From: an uncultured Muribaculaceae bacterium
GTDB lineage: Bacteria; Bacteroidota; Bacteroidia; Bacteroidales; Muribaculaceae
DNA length: 64,000 bases
NCBI GenBank assembly: GCA_944321685.1
Contig: CALUMH010000010.1
Span: 19,093 to 83,092 of the forward strand
Direction: 5' to 3'
The notes below the pieces were generated by a model, which had not been told where the DNA came from, searched no databases, and saw only the letters and a list, made by a program, of their open reading frames with translations. This document shows, one piece after another, positions 9,401 to 18,763 of the stretch (positions within the stretch are counted from its first letter, which is position 1; the number at the start of each line of letters is the position of its first letter). The position numbers and the translations under genes are program-made.

Positions 9401-12400
9401 TTATTTGAGGTGTTTCTTTAGTTTCTTGTAAAGATATTCGGGTAGATAATAATTAGAAAATCTAACCCCTAATAATCCTGGAGCGAATGTGACATCATGC
9501 AACTTTCCAAGGGTGTATTTGTCATCGTAATCCAGTTCGATAAATGTCATCGAGTGTTCGGTATCCCGGGAAGCATCAATCTCTGCACTCAATACATCGA
9601 AATCCATGCCAAAGTGCCAATTGTTGAATTTCAGCAGTATGTAAACACCATCCTCCGGGAAGCCGCTTTGGGTGAAAATGCCGGTAGATGCAGTGGAAAA
9701 AGTGATCATAGAATAATATAATTCCGACGAATCCTTGTCGCCAGGTATTCCATCCTGGATGTTATCGCCGCTGTTGCTGTCCAAGCAATTGAGTATGCGA
9801 GTATAGGTTTCCATGTCAACTTCTATAGGGATAATGTTTAATCCATCATTTCCCTTGTCATTTTTGCTGAAATTATACAAACTGTTCATGTCTTGTGTGA
9901 AAATGAGTTCGCTCTTACCGCCAAATTCCGGCATGAACATACTTTTCTCCTGCCACATAGGTATTCCGTCGCGAACACGCCACACATCGGTTTCTAAAGT
10001 TTCGGTGTGATTAACCGAGTCGATATTGCTTACATACTGCTCCCTGGCATATAACAAGATTCCCGGATCCTTGATATGTAAGTAATAATTTTGTGTAGAA
10101 AAAAGGCCTCCTTTGTCCTGTACCCCAAGCAGCACAGTGGCATAGTTGTCAAAACCATTTGTTACGGTATCGCGCAATTGCATACTATATTCTTCGCAGG
10201 CAGCCAGCAACCGCGATTTTTCCTTTTGTGTATAATAGATTTTATGGGCATAAAAGCCGAGGTCAGACATGCGCCCGCGAGGCAACATCAACTGTTTCAC
10301 TTCGCTTCGGCCTTGCGTCGGGAAGTGCCTTAACACGGTGACCTGCTTCTCTTGCCCTGCCTGCAATATCGTTTCAAGGTAATAGCGGGTGTTACCGGTC
10401 TTGAGGTCACGGCACAGCAGCCAGCCGCCATACGACAAAATTATGTCACCATTCCTCAACCCGAGCGGATAAGCCGTTGCCGTGTCGGTAACTTCTATGC
10501 AAAATGCCTCGGGAAGTCGGTCGCCAAAGCTGTAAACCTCATCGGTGGGTATTTCCTCGCTGTTTTCGTCAAAATAGTGGTTGTTGCCGCTGCTGATGCA
10601 ATAGGTGAATGGGGTGCCTACGTTGGAAATGTATGACAACTCGCCAAACTCGTTGCGCCCGGCAATCATTACCATATCGCCATACATGTTATACTCCAAA
10701 TCGATCGAGTAACTGAGCATGTCGTCCCACCCCACCCTGGCTTGTTCGTTATATGTGGTGAGATCGCATTGAGAAACCGGCGTTTCAAAGCCCGGCGTAT
10801 ATTTTTGTGCAAAACGTCCTTTGACGAAGTCGTACACGCCCAATTCAAATTTTTTCACCCAATTGGTCGAATCCACCCATAGGGCTTTGCTTGAAAAGTC
10901 GTCGGCATTGGCCACATAATAATTGCCGTCGGCATCGAGCCATTTGTTCACCGTCACGTTGTCGGCCGGATAAGTAACCATCTCACGCTGTAATCCATCG
11001 ACGGGAGAACCGTCGATGTGTGAGATTTCCCACGACGTTTTCCGGCCCTGTTGGTCATATCTTGTTTCCTCTCGAATGTTTTCGGCCACATTTACCTCTA
11101 CCAAAATGCTGTCGCGGTAGTCAAACTCGTAATTCATTACAAGGTTGCCGTCGGCATCGACTACAAAATCCTTCCGGTAATAATAAGTTCCGTCGCTGTA
11201 GTCAAATTTAAATACACGCATGCAACAGTCGTCGAAACTCGGCACCACATAGCGTCCGTTAGCATCGCGATATTCCACCGTATCGGCATAGCCTAAGGCA
11301 TTATATTTATACAGTGTTTGCGCCAAGCCGGAATTTTCGCACCCCACAAGACGGTTGTTTCGGTCGTATGAATGCTTGCTCACGATTCTGCCATAGTCGT
11401 TATATTCAATGCAATATTTATGCACTCCATATTGGTTTACATCATCATTCCCAAGGCTGTCAACAAAGGTTACCTCTACGTCGCGCCCATGCTCGTCCTG
11501 CTTGTAAATCTGCGTTATCACTTCGTCGGAGTCAGCCCTGCGTGAGCTGCTTATGCGCACAGGTTTCAAGTTGGCATCGAAGAATTGCGACTTACATGAA
11601 CGGTTGTTCTCATATATGTGTGTCCAGCCGCAATTCCCGAAATCATCGTTCATGTAGCCGCCCGAAATGTTGAGCGACGCTTCCATTATCTGGTTGCCGT
11701 TGTCGTCATATTTCTTCAACGTCTTGTAAGCGCCATCCTTGTTCTCCTGCGGAATGCCCAGGCGGTCGGAGAATTCCAGCAGCACTTCATATCCTCGCTC
11801 ATCGCGCGTAACATGTACAATGTTGGCATACCCCAGGTCGTTGCCTATGCTGTCGGTGCGCAAAAATATGGGCATACCCCAACTGTCAACATAGCTGCCA
11901 GTGTATTCCCTCTTACCCACCTTTACAGGATTGTAACAGTAAAGCACTTTCCCGTCGGCATTGAGGGCACGTTCCTGCACCACCTCGGTGCCCGAAGCAT
12001 CGCTTATAAACTCCCATTTGCACGCCTGCTGCAACATCGACAGCCATTTTGGGTTCACGCCGCTGTCGTCAGTGTCAAACTGGTTCACCAGATAGGTGAT
12101 TATATTGTGGTAAATGTTGGGGCGTCCATATCCGTCAAGGGCTTCGATATAGGTCCAATTGCCGGCATTGTTCTTCCTTGTGAACCTGAAGTAGCATGGT
12201 TGGTAGTGCGCTTCATCGGCAGATATGCTGTCGATGCCCACAAGCCACCCGTTTTTCTTCACCGCCCTCACATAGTAAGCCGTATCGTCGGTAACCTTCA
12301 GTTGCCTCCGTTCTGCCGTGCCACTGTCGCTACGCTGATTGTTAAGATTGTTACCACCGGCTTTATTGATGTTTTTGCCGCCGGTTTTACGCTCTTCTTC

Positions 12401-12568
12401 TTTGATATCCCAACCTTCCCATTTGTTGTCGAATAGCGAGTTGTTGCCCCTTTTATGCGCAGGCGAATCCACCGACCGCAACGTCGTGCGGTGGTTATAT
12501 TGAGGAAGTGCTATCATGCAACATGCCATGTAAGTAGCAATCACTGCCAATATCCTTATACGTTTCAT
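9401..12568 (-). CDS. Large exported YD-like repeat/PDZ protein, third gene of TIR-STAND operon
   Basis: A 1055-residue protein with a signal-peptide-like start (MKRIRILAVIATYMACCM). Degenerate YD/RHS-like units follow (YDDNGNQ, YNDYGR, YDQQGRK, DADGN). At about 700-770 there is a PDZ-like segment (LRNGDIILSYGGWLL) and then a C-terminal extension of nearly 300 residues. It is collinear with the part of the upstream STAND protein after its membrane helix: NGWLVGI against NGWPVGL, NEFGELSYISNVG against NEFGDQSYIMSMG, and GDIIL against GDILV. It therefore looks like a soluble or anchored exported paralogue of that half. Its ATG overlaps the STAND stop (ATGA). It has no catalytic motif that I recognise. 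A role as ligand sensor or co-receptor is inference. Confidence 0.7.
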   Translation of the reverse strand: MKRIRILAVIATYMACCMIALPQYNHRTTLRSVDSPAHKRGNNSLFDNKWEGWDIKEEERKTGGKNINKAGGNNLNNQRSDSGTAERRQLKVTDDTAYYVRAVKKNGWLVGIDSISADEAHYQPCYFRFTRKNNAGNWTYIEALDGYGRPNIYHNIITYLVNQFDTDDSGVNPKWLSMLQQACKWEFISDASGTEVVQERALNADGKVLYCYNPVKVGKREYTGSYVDSWGMPIFLRTDSIGNDLGYANIVHVTRDERGYEVLLEFSDRLGIPQENKDGAYKTLKKYDDNGNQIMEASLNISGGYMNDDFGNCGWTHIYENNRSCKSQFFDANLKPVRISSSRRADSDEVITQIYKQDEHGRDVEVTFVDSLGNDDVNQYGVHKYCIEYNDYGRIVSKHSYDRNNRLVGCENSGLAQTLYKYNALGYADTVEYRDANGRYVVPSFDDCCMRVFKFDYSDGTYYYRKDFVVDADGNLVMNYEFDYRDSILVEVNVAENIREETRYDQQGRKTSWEISHIDGSPVDGLQREMVTYPADNVTVNKWLDADGNYYVANADDFSSKALWVDSTNWVKKFELGVYDFVKGRFAQKYTPGFETPVSQCDLTTYNEQARVGWDDMLSYSIDLEYNMYGDMVMIAGRNEFGELSYISNVGTPFTYCISSGNNHYFDENSEEIPTDEVYSFGDRLPEAFCIEVTDTATAYPLGLRNGDIILSYGGWLLCRDLKTGNTRYYLETILQAGQEKQVTVLRHFPTQGRSEVKQLMLPRGRMSDLGFYAHKIYYTQKEKSRLLAACEEYSMQLRDTVTNGFDNYATVLLGVQDKGGLFSTQNYYLHIKDPGILLYAREQYVSNIDSVNHTETLETDVWRVRDGIPMWQEKSMFMPEFGGKSELIFTQDMNSLYNFSKNDKGNDGLNIIPIEVDMETYTRILNCLDSNSGDNIQDGIPGDKDSSELYYSMITFSTASTGIFTQSGFPEDGVYILLKFNNWHFGMDFDVLSAEIDASRDTEHSMTFIELDYDDKYTLGKLHDVTFAPGLLGVRFSNYYLPEYLYKKLKKHLK

Positions 12569-15500
12569 TGCATATATTTTTTAAGTTCGTTTTTTTCATG
12601 TGTTGTGAGTGGCATTACATGGTATTCGGCTCCGGGAGCACCTTTCGCCACATTGAATGTGGCAGCCACATACCGGTTGCCACACACGCGCAGCACCGAT
12701 ATCTTGCCGCCGCGGGCACACACGCGTTTCCATTCCTCACCAAGTGCCGCAGTATTGTTCATGTCCTTGCCAAGCTGCCAATTTCCCACGGCCACAAGTA
12801 TGTCGCCGTCGAGCAATCGTTTCTTGGTCACCTCCTTATCCCCACTCTCGAAGGCGGCTGCATACATTGTGCCACGCTTGTTCAACAGGTGCAAATAAGG
12901 TACACACTCTTTGATGTTGGAACGGGCTATGCTACGCTCGGCAATTGAGAAGCCCATCATGTAATTAATGCCCGAAACCTGCTTTTCCATTCGGCCAAAT
13001 GGCAAGTCGGTGAGATGGAAAATATAATCGCCCATGCTCATGATATATGACTGGTCGCCAAATTCGTTGACACCTTTCACCGCTACAAAATCCTCGTCCC
13101 AAAAATCGCGCAAGAATATCATCTTGTAATAACACAACTCATATTTGTCCCAGTGAGGACAGCGCACCGGCGTGCCATCGATGCCGGCTACAGCGCGAGC
13201 AACCTTGTTGCCATATTCGTCATATTCGAGCCACTCTGAGCGGTAAATATCTCCATGCGAGTTGCATACATAATTCATTTTCACATTGCCGGTTGAACGC
13301 TCCCTCACCTGCACGGTCTTGAAATATATGCTGTCGGTTGCCAGATTTCCATCCGAGTTGCGGTATTCCTCAGTTTCCACCACATAAATTGAATCGGTCA
13401 CGGTCGTGTGTACATACTTGTGGAAACCTATGGCATCGAATTTCTTGTCATTTTGCCACAGTGTCACCACCGTGCCACCACCCTCGGGATACTCATATTT
13501 CTCATCATAACGGTATATGCCGTCAAACACTTTAGTAGAGGCAAGTCTGCCACTGCCGTCATAGGCATATTGGCAACCGTAAGCAAGCGTGTCGTCGGCA
13601 AAGCGTTGTTCAAGCAATCGGTTCCCGTTATTGTCATAACTGAAAACCACCTTCTGCACTCCGGTGTAAGCATCCGGGTGGAACGAACCGTAGCATATGC
13701 TGCCATGCGCGTTGATGCGCAACGTGTCGCTATATCCGGCGGCATATTTGTGCACTTCCATGTCCGGTTGCGGCCTGAACATCTTGCCGAGTGATGACTC
13801 CACACAACGCCCATATTCATATTTGAGGAAATCGATGGCTGTTGCCGGGAGTGGCGAGCCAAACTTGTCAACCCGGTATTGCCGAGTGACAAGGTGGGTG
13901 GTGTCGTTGTTTTCATAACTGTAACCATAGCAGCCGCGAGTGTTGCGCTGCGGTGCGCCAAGCTCCGAGAAAAACAGGCAGCCGGTGACCATGCCGCGGC
14001 TCACCGTTTGGCGCATACGGTCGATACCGTTGTCGGTGACGCGCATCAGTTTGCCGCCGGCATCATAAAATAGTGCCCATTGTACATACCGGTCGCTGTT
14101 GTCATCGACAGCAGCATAGGTCATGTCTTTGTAATAATGAATGGAATAAAGTTCTTTGTTGTCGATGCCGTAGGCTACACATCTGTTCACTGCCGAGAAA
14201 TCTCTGTCGGCCACCGGTACATACACCCAGTGCGACGTGGAGCGTTGCAACCGGGCAAACTCCTGTGCCTTGTAGTCGTCGAGTTCGGTATCGAGTAGCC
14301 CCACGGCCGGAGAACTGATATACGGGTTGATACACTTGTTGCCGGCGGGGGACATCACTTCTACGAGCGTAAAGGGGCGACCGCCCCATTCAGGCGGCAG
14401 CCATCCTTGCCGTGTGAGTCGGTAATATACCACGAGTTGCTCCTTCTCGGCGGCATCGTCAAGTGTTTCGCCAAGCCCCACCGGCCAACCGTTGACAGTG
14501 GTGAAATTGCCATAGTCCTCGCTCCAGCTCCAGCTGTTGGCCATGGCCACGACAAGCCACACAAGTAATCCTGCGGCCACGGTAGCGATTGTGTAGTAGA
14601 GGCGTCGCATATTTTGCCGCACCTTACGGTCGGCGGCAGCCAACTCCTCGGCCTGTCGGCGTTGCTCTTCGGCTTGTCGCTGCTGTTCTTCGGCCTGTCG
14701 GCGCAACTGCTCGCGTTGCTCCTTGCGCTCCTTCACAATGGGGCACAAAATGTCGTGAATGAATTCAAGCCTTATGCTGTTGTTATAAGAGAATTGCCTG
14801 ATGAGTTTTTCTTCATCGACGAGTATCTTCAAGTCGTTGGCGGTGAGGTGTCCCACATTCATGGCATTGTACCGCGAGATATTTTCACGTCGTCCCTCCT
14901 TGTTCACCAGGTTGTCTTCAAGGTAATATACCTTTTGCTCGTCGATGCGAGAAGTGGCCTCGACGTAGAAATCCTTTATTATGTCTTCACTGTGGCGATT
15001 GATAAGGTCGATGGTAATGTGACGGTCGGCAGGATTCTTCTTTAGGTACAGGCGGCTAAGGAAAAGCGACAGCACGGCCGAGTCGATTTCAAGTTCGGGC
15101 ACACCGTCAAGCTCGAAATCGGTTTCACGGCATCCGGCCACTTTGCTTATGATAAGCTTGGCGGCCGCCCTGTCGATAAGGCCGGGACACGGTTTCATGA
15201 TGATTTCCCCGGCTTGCTCCTCGTTGATGGTGCGCAGCCCGTAGCGGTTAGACTTCATTGCCGGAATATAAGCCGTGTATCGTTCAAGGTAGGAAAGGAA
15301 ATCCTCACGTATCACAAACACTAAGCTGAAGTTTGACCGGTGTACATATTCGGTGGTGTCCTCATTGCCTAAATCGAGCGAGAATTCGGCTGACGGCGAA
15401 CTGGCCGGTTCGGCTGCTGCGCGGTCTTGCGCATCTACCACATATTGCGGAACCACTTCGTTGATGAGGTCGGCCAGCTGGCTGAAGAATTTAACTTTTG

Positions 15501-15975
15501 CTTCCTCGTTGCGCTGCAACGTGAATATCTCTTCAAACTGGTCGAACACTATGAGCGGGCGCACAGCCACTTCGGGCTTTCCGGGAAAGTGGAACGTGTG
15601 GCGGTGCATATATTCCCACAGAGTTTCGCCATTCTCGTCGATTACCGGCACCACCTCGTTAATTCCTATCCCCGACTCGGCAAAGGCCCGTTTAATCTGT
15701 GACATGTAACTCATGTTTCCGCCATGTTCCATGCGGATAGGCACAGGATACAGCCCCGCACGCCTTGCGATGGGGAAAACACCGGCATATATAATTGACG
15801 ACTTGCCTATCCCCGAGCGGCCATACAAGATGGTCTGCGTGTTGTTGATGATATATTGCGATAAGCTGCCTATCTCTTCCGAACGTCCATACAGTGTCTC
15901 CCCTTCAAGGTAGAAGTTAAGGCCTTTCCACGGGTTGGAGCCACACGTTGCCTGCTGTTTCTCGTCTTTTTCCAT
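12565..15975 (-). CDS. Transmembrane nSTAND1-type NTPase with extracytoplasmic YD-like/PDZ half
   Basis: A 1136-residue STAND signalling NTPase. Walker A is GRSGIGKSS (52-60) and Walker B is LIVFDQFEEIF (141-151), followed by RED at 223-225. The winged-helix end of the module (FIHDILCPIV, 405-414) matches the nSTAND1 layout. A charged coiled coil full of RQAEEQ repeats (about 415-450) leads into one membrane helix (about 460-478), with arginines on its N-terminal side. That predicts the NTPase inside and the rest outside. Residues 480-1136 hold YD-like units and a PDZ-like end (GDILVAVGNWQL, about 1055). nSTAND1 modules usually sense or transmit signals. The upstream TIR gene, 4 bp away, is the probable effector. 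Confidence 0.75.
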   Translation of the reverse strand: MEKDEKQQATCGSNPWKGLNFYLEGETLYGRSEEIGSLSQYIINNTQTILYGRSGIGKSSIIYAGVFPIARRAGLYPVPIRMEHGGNMSYMSQIKRAFAESGIGINEVVPVIDENGETLWEYMHRHTFHFPGKPEVAVRPLIVFDQFEEIFTLQRNEEAKVKFFSQLADLINEVVPQYVVDAQDRAAAEPASSPSAEFSLDLGNEDTTEYVHRSNFSLVFVIREDFLSYLERYTAYIPAMKSNRYGLRTINEEQAGEIIMKPCPGLIDRAAAKLIISKVAGCRETDFELDGVPELEIDSAVLSLFLSRLYLKKNPADRHITIDLINRHSEDIIKDFYVEATSRIDEQKVYYLEDNLVNKEGRRENISRYNAMNVGHLTANDLKILVDEEKLIRQFSYNNSIRLEFIHDILCPIVKERKEQREQLRRQAEEQQRQAEEQRRQAEELAAADRKVRQNMRRLYYTIATVAAGLLVWLVVAMANSWSWSEDYGNFTTVNGWPVGLGETLDDAAEKEQLVVYYRLTRQGWLPPEWGGRPFTLVEVMSPAGNKCINPYISSPAVGLLDTELDDYKAQEFARLQRSTSHWVYVPVADRDFSAVNRCVAYGIDNKELYSIHYYKDMTYAAVDDNSDRYVQWALFYDAGGKLMRVTDNGIDRMRQTVSRGMVTGCLFFSELGAPQRNTRGCYGYSYENNDTTHLVTRQYRVDKFGSPLPATAIDFLKYEYGRCVESSLGKMFRPQPDMEVHKYAAGYSDTLRINAHGSICYGSFHPDAYTGVQKVVFSYDNNGNRLLEQRFADDTLAYGCQYAYDGSGRLASTKVFDGIYRYDEKYEYPEGGGTVVTLWQNDKKFDAIGFHKYVHTTVTDSIYVVETEEYRNSDGNLATDSIYFKTVQVRERSTGNVKMNYVCNSHGDIYRSEWLEYDEYGNKVARAVAGIDGTPVRCPHWDKYELCYYKMIFLRDFWDEDFVAVKGVNEFGDQSYIMSMGDYIFHLTDLPFGRMEKQVSGINYMMGFSIAERSIARSNIKECVPYLHLLNKRGTMYAAAFESGDKEVTKKRLLDGDILVAVGNWQLGKDMNNTAALGEEWKRVCARGGKISVLRVCGNRYVAATFNVAKGAPGAEYHVMPLTTHEKNELKKYMQ

Positions 15976-15979
15976 TGCA

Positions 15980-17314
15980 CTACAATTCTTTTATTTCACG
16001 CAAAACCACATTGGTAATCTCATCCATGTCGCCGGCCGAGGCATACCACACCGCATTCACGCCAAGGAATGCCTTCGGCAACCTGGTATGCTGGTTATAG
16101 AAGTCGAAGCCGCGTTGAGCAAATGGTATTATGAAGGTCCTTGCTCCCATGCGGTTTGCTATCTCGGCGGCCTCTTCCCATTCCATACGGTACTCGTGCA
16201 CCTCCTTATATTCCGATTCGATATTGGTCGAGAGTATCGGCACAAACAACTTGGTATTGTTGATACCGTCAATTATAGCTTGCCGCCAGTCGGCTCCGCC
16301 ACCTATGTTATCGGCATCAAACCACACCTTCAGTCCGGCTCGTCTTAGCGAATCGCATAAGTTGGATGCTACCTCGGTATCGCTGCGGGAATATGATATG
16401 AATACGTCACACTTTTCGTCATCGGCATTGCCCGACACTCCGTTTTTGATGCGCTCCACCACACCTTTCAATCCGCCAGGAGTAAACGTCTCGATACATT
16501 CTAAAAATTGCGCCAGTGAATCATCGATACTGTCGCCCGCCACAACGTCGTCTTTCATTGTCTCCATATTGGCACGCAGGCTGTACCACACAAATCTGAA
16601 CAGCCAGTCGGAATAATTGTTGCCAAGCACCAGCAGGTACTTCTTTTTCAGCTCTTCGACGAGTTTCTTAGGAACTCCGTTGCCTGCAAGCCACGAGCGG
16701 CAAAAGTCCATCATGTCGATGTCGGTAACTACGTAGCTGAAAGGTGTGCGACTGTATTTTCCAAACATATAGAACACCGTCGGCTTCTTCATGTCGGCCG
16801 ATGTCCGTATGTCGCCTATGTCCTCAATCATGCTACGTTGCGGATTGTTGTTGAATTGCAACGTTCTCACATTCCCTTTTCCCCATATTTCCTCCATTGC
16901 CGTTTCTACCACCGGAGTAAACGAAGTGGTAATTACAAAGGGGAATTTCTTTGTTCCCAGCAAGTCCATGAGCAATGCCGACGGGGTAGCATCGATACCG
17001 GTCTTGTCAAGCATACTGAGCACCTGGTCGATAATCCTGTAAATTTGCTCTTTTTTCCTTACTTTCGATTGATATACGTGGTCGAAGACCAGTCTTGAAA
17101 ATGTTTTAGGTTTAGACTGTACTCCGGTTTGTGAAGCTATGAATGAAACTATCTCCCGGTGAATGTTTTCATGCTCCCCATCGGCCGTAAGCTTAGGTTC
17201 GACAAGCATATCGGCTCCAATCACAGGAATAACGTTCTTCTTGTTTATTTCGTCGATTAACCTATTCCAACGGTCTTCATCACGTTCATCCAGAATGAGA
17301 TCAAAATCTGACAT
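15980..17314 (-). CDS. SIR2-like/TIR domain protein, probable effector of the STAND operon
   Basis: 444 residues in two modules. Residues 27-245 follow a SIR2_2-like order: NVIPVIGADML (27-37), FPFVITTSFTPVVE (124-137), TVFYMFGK (179-186), VTDIDMMDF (196-204) and LVLGNNYSDWLFR (228-240). The usual catalytic Asn (TTNYD) and His (HG) positions read TTSFT and FG, so this half looks inactive. Residues 301-444 are a TIR domain: KCDVFISYSRSD (301-312), LKVWFDAD (328-335) and ILSTN (360-364), then a Trp/Glu-rich helix (EYRMEWEEA, 374-382) where TIR NADases carry the catalytic Glu. It is the first gene of the operon. NAD cleavage is inference. Confidence 0.8.
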   Translation of the reverse strand: MSDFDLILDERDEDRWNRLIDEINKKNVIPVIGADMLVEPKLTADGEHENIHREIVSFIASQTGVQSKPKTFSRLVFDHVYQSKVRKKEQIYRIIDQVLSMLDKTGIDATPSALLMDLLGTKKFPFVITTSFTPVVETAMEEIWGKGNVRTLQFNNNPQRSMIEDIGDIRTSADMKKPTVFYMFGKYSRTPFSYVVTDIDMMDFCRSWLAGNGVPKKLVEELKKKYLLVLGNNYSDWLFRFVWYSLRANMETMKDDVVAGDSIDDSLAQFLECIETFTPGGLKGVVERIKNGVSGNADDEKCDVFISYSRSDTEVASNLCDSLRRAGLKVWFDADNIGGGADWRQAIIDGINNTKLFVPILSTNIESEYKEVHEYRMEWEEAAEIANRMGARTFIIPFAQRGFDFYNQHTRLPKAFLGVNAVWYASAGDMDEITNVVLREIKEL

Positions 17315-17355
17315 GGTAAAGTTTTATTATACGTAATGGTATCAAAAACAAGGAA

Positions 17356-17393
17356 CTAAGCATATGGGAAACGCGTCTAAGTCATATGCTTAG
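17356..17393. promoter_or_regulatory. Perfect 11-bp inverted repeat in the leader of the TIR-STAND operon
   Basis: CTAAGCATATG (17356-17366) and CATATGCTTAG (17383-17393) are separated by 16 bp. The repeat sits just downstream of the predicted -7 element (17403-17410) and upstream of the start codon at 17314. It could be an operator or a leader hairpin. Confidence 0.55.
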
Positions 17394-17402
17394 CCTCATT
17401 TA

Positions 17403-17410
17403 CAAAATTA
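17403..17410 (-). promoter_or_regulatory. -7 element for the TIR-STAND operon
   Basis: On the minus strand this reads TAATTTTG. No clean TTTG sits 20 bp upstream (a GTTGAC lies closer), so only the -7 element is called. It would give a leader of about 80 nt containing the inverted repeat. Confidence 0.5.
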
Positions 17411-17472
17411 ATATTTTTTTATTGTCAACCATCTTTCTTTGTACAGATTTTTGCATTTTGGCTAAAAAATTT

Positions 17473-17506
17473 GCAGCCATCGGCGTTCAAATGCGCCGAT
17501 GGCTGC
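17473..17506 (-). terminator. Terminator of fprA
   Basis: GCAGCCATCGGCG (17473-17485) and CGCCGATGGCTGC (17494-17506) form a perfect 13-bp stem with an 8-nt loop. On the minus strand an AAATTTTTT tract follows. Confidence 0.85.
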
Positions 17507-17541
17507 AATAAGATGTCATTTATTATACGGTGGTATTATCG

Positions 17542-18735
17542 TCAATCACGATTGTTTACCCGTGCGGCCATGGCGGCGGCCATGGTGCGGCAATTCTCCA
17601 TGTCGCAAGTGGTAGTGGTGCATTTCATGTCGAAAGGTTCGGCAACCTGTTCCACTTTCATGCAATCGAGGCAGGCCTTGATGTTTTTCCCCGATACAGG
17701 AGCCCAAGTGCCCGAGCCGAAGCACCCCACATAGCGGTTTTTCAAGTCGCGGCCTTTCAGGGCACTCAACAGGCGTTCCACTTCGGGGAACAGGCCGTTG
17801 TTGTAGGTCGGGCCGCCCACGATAAGCCCGTTATAGCGCATGACGTCGGCAAGGATAAACGACAGGTGTGTTTTCGACAAGTTATGAACCCGGATGTTGC
17901 GTACACTGTTGCGGCTTAATTCTGCGGCGATGGTTTCGGCAAGTTCTTCGGTGTTGCCATACATCGACGCATATGCAACCACCACGCCCGGTTCTGCTTC
18001 AAACCGAGCCAAACGGCTGTATAAGTCCACCACACGCCCTATTTCGTCGTGCCACACCGGGCCGTGTGTGCTGCACACATAATTGATTTTAACACCATCG
18101 AATCGTGCTATCGCTTTCTCGACAAATGTTCCGTATTTGGCTACAATATTGGAATAATAGCGGTACATTTCGGGATAATAACCGGCAGTATCCATTTGCG
18201 AATCGATTACACCGCCATTCAGTGCGCCGAAGCAGCCGAAAGCATCGCCGCTGAAAAGTACACCCTCCTGCTCCACATAGGTCATCATGGTTTCGGGCCA
18301 ATGCACCATGGGCGTGAGGATAAATTTCAACGATCGGCCGCCAAGGTCGATAACATCGCCATCGGCAACCACCTCAATGCCGTCGCTTATGCCGTAATAG
18401 TTCTTGATCATTGCGACGGTTTTGCTGTTGCCCACGATTTTTAGTTGCGGATATTTGGCTTTTATGGCTTGTATCGAGCCGCTGTGGTCGGGTTCCATGT
18501 GGTTGATTACAAGGTAATCTATCGGGCGGTCGCCCACGATTTCTTCAATTCGAACCAGGAACTTGGCACTTTGGGCAATATGCACAGTATCGATAAGGGC
18601 CACACGTTCCCCTTTTACTATGTAGGAATTGTAGCTTACACCCTGCGGCAACGGCCACAGACCCTCAAAGCGGTGGGTGGTGCGGTCGTTCACACCTACA
18701 TAATAAATCCCATTGCAAATTTCATGAATATTCAT
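17542..18735 (-). CDS. fprA: A-type flavoprotein (FprA/ROO family diiron flavodoxin)
   Basis: 397 residues: an N-terminal metallo-beta-lactamase-like domain that holds a diiron site, and a C-terminal flavodoxin domain. The metal ligands appear as HMEPDHSG (His79, Glu81, Asp83, His84) with a further His in VHWPET. The flavodoxin FMN loop is ASMYGNTEE (about 256). These proteins reduce O2 or NO in anaerobes and protect oxygen-sensitive enzymes. No rubredoxin domain is fused, so an external electron donor is expected. It has its own promoter (18764-18795), back to back with that of miaB. Confidence 0.92.
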   Translation of the reverse strand: MNIHEICNGIYYVGVNDRTTHRFEGLWPLPQGVSYNSYIVKGERVALIDTVHIAQSAKFLVRIEEIVGDRPIDYLVINHMEPDHSGSIQAIKAKYPQLKIVGNSKTVAMIKNYYGISDGIEVVADGDVIDLGGRSLKFILTPMVHWPETMMTYVEQEGVLFSGDAFGCFGALNGGVIDSQMDTAGYYPEMYRYYSNIVAKYGTFVEKAIARFDGVKINYVCSTHGPVWHDEIGRVVDLYSRLARFEAEPGVVVAYASMYGNTEELAETIAAELSRNSVRNIRVHNLSKTHLSFILADVMRYNGLIVGGPTYNNGLFPEVERLLSALKGRDLKNRYVGCFGSGTWAPVSGKNIKACLDCMKVEQVAEPFDMKCTTTTCDMENCRTMAAAMAARVNNRD

Positions 18736-18763
18736 ATTCCAAAAACTAAAATTTCAGTATATG

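Noticed and set aside
11618..12436. Plus-strand frame of 272 codons inside the exported YD-like gene
   Set aside because: No motif, and contradicted by the continuous minus-strand gene with paralogy to its neighbour.
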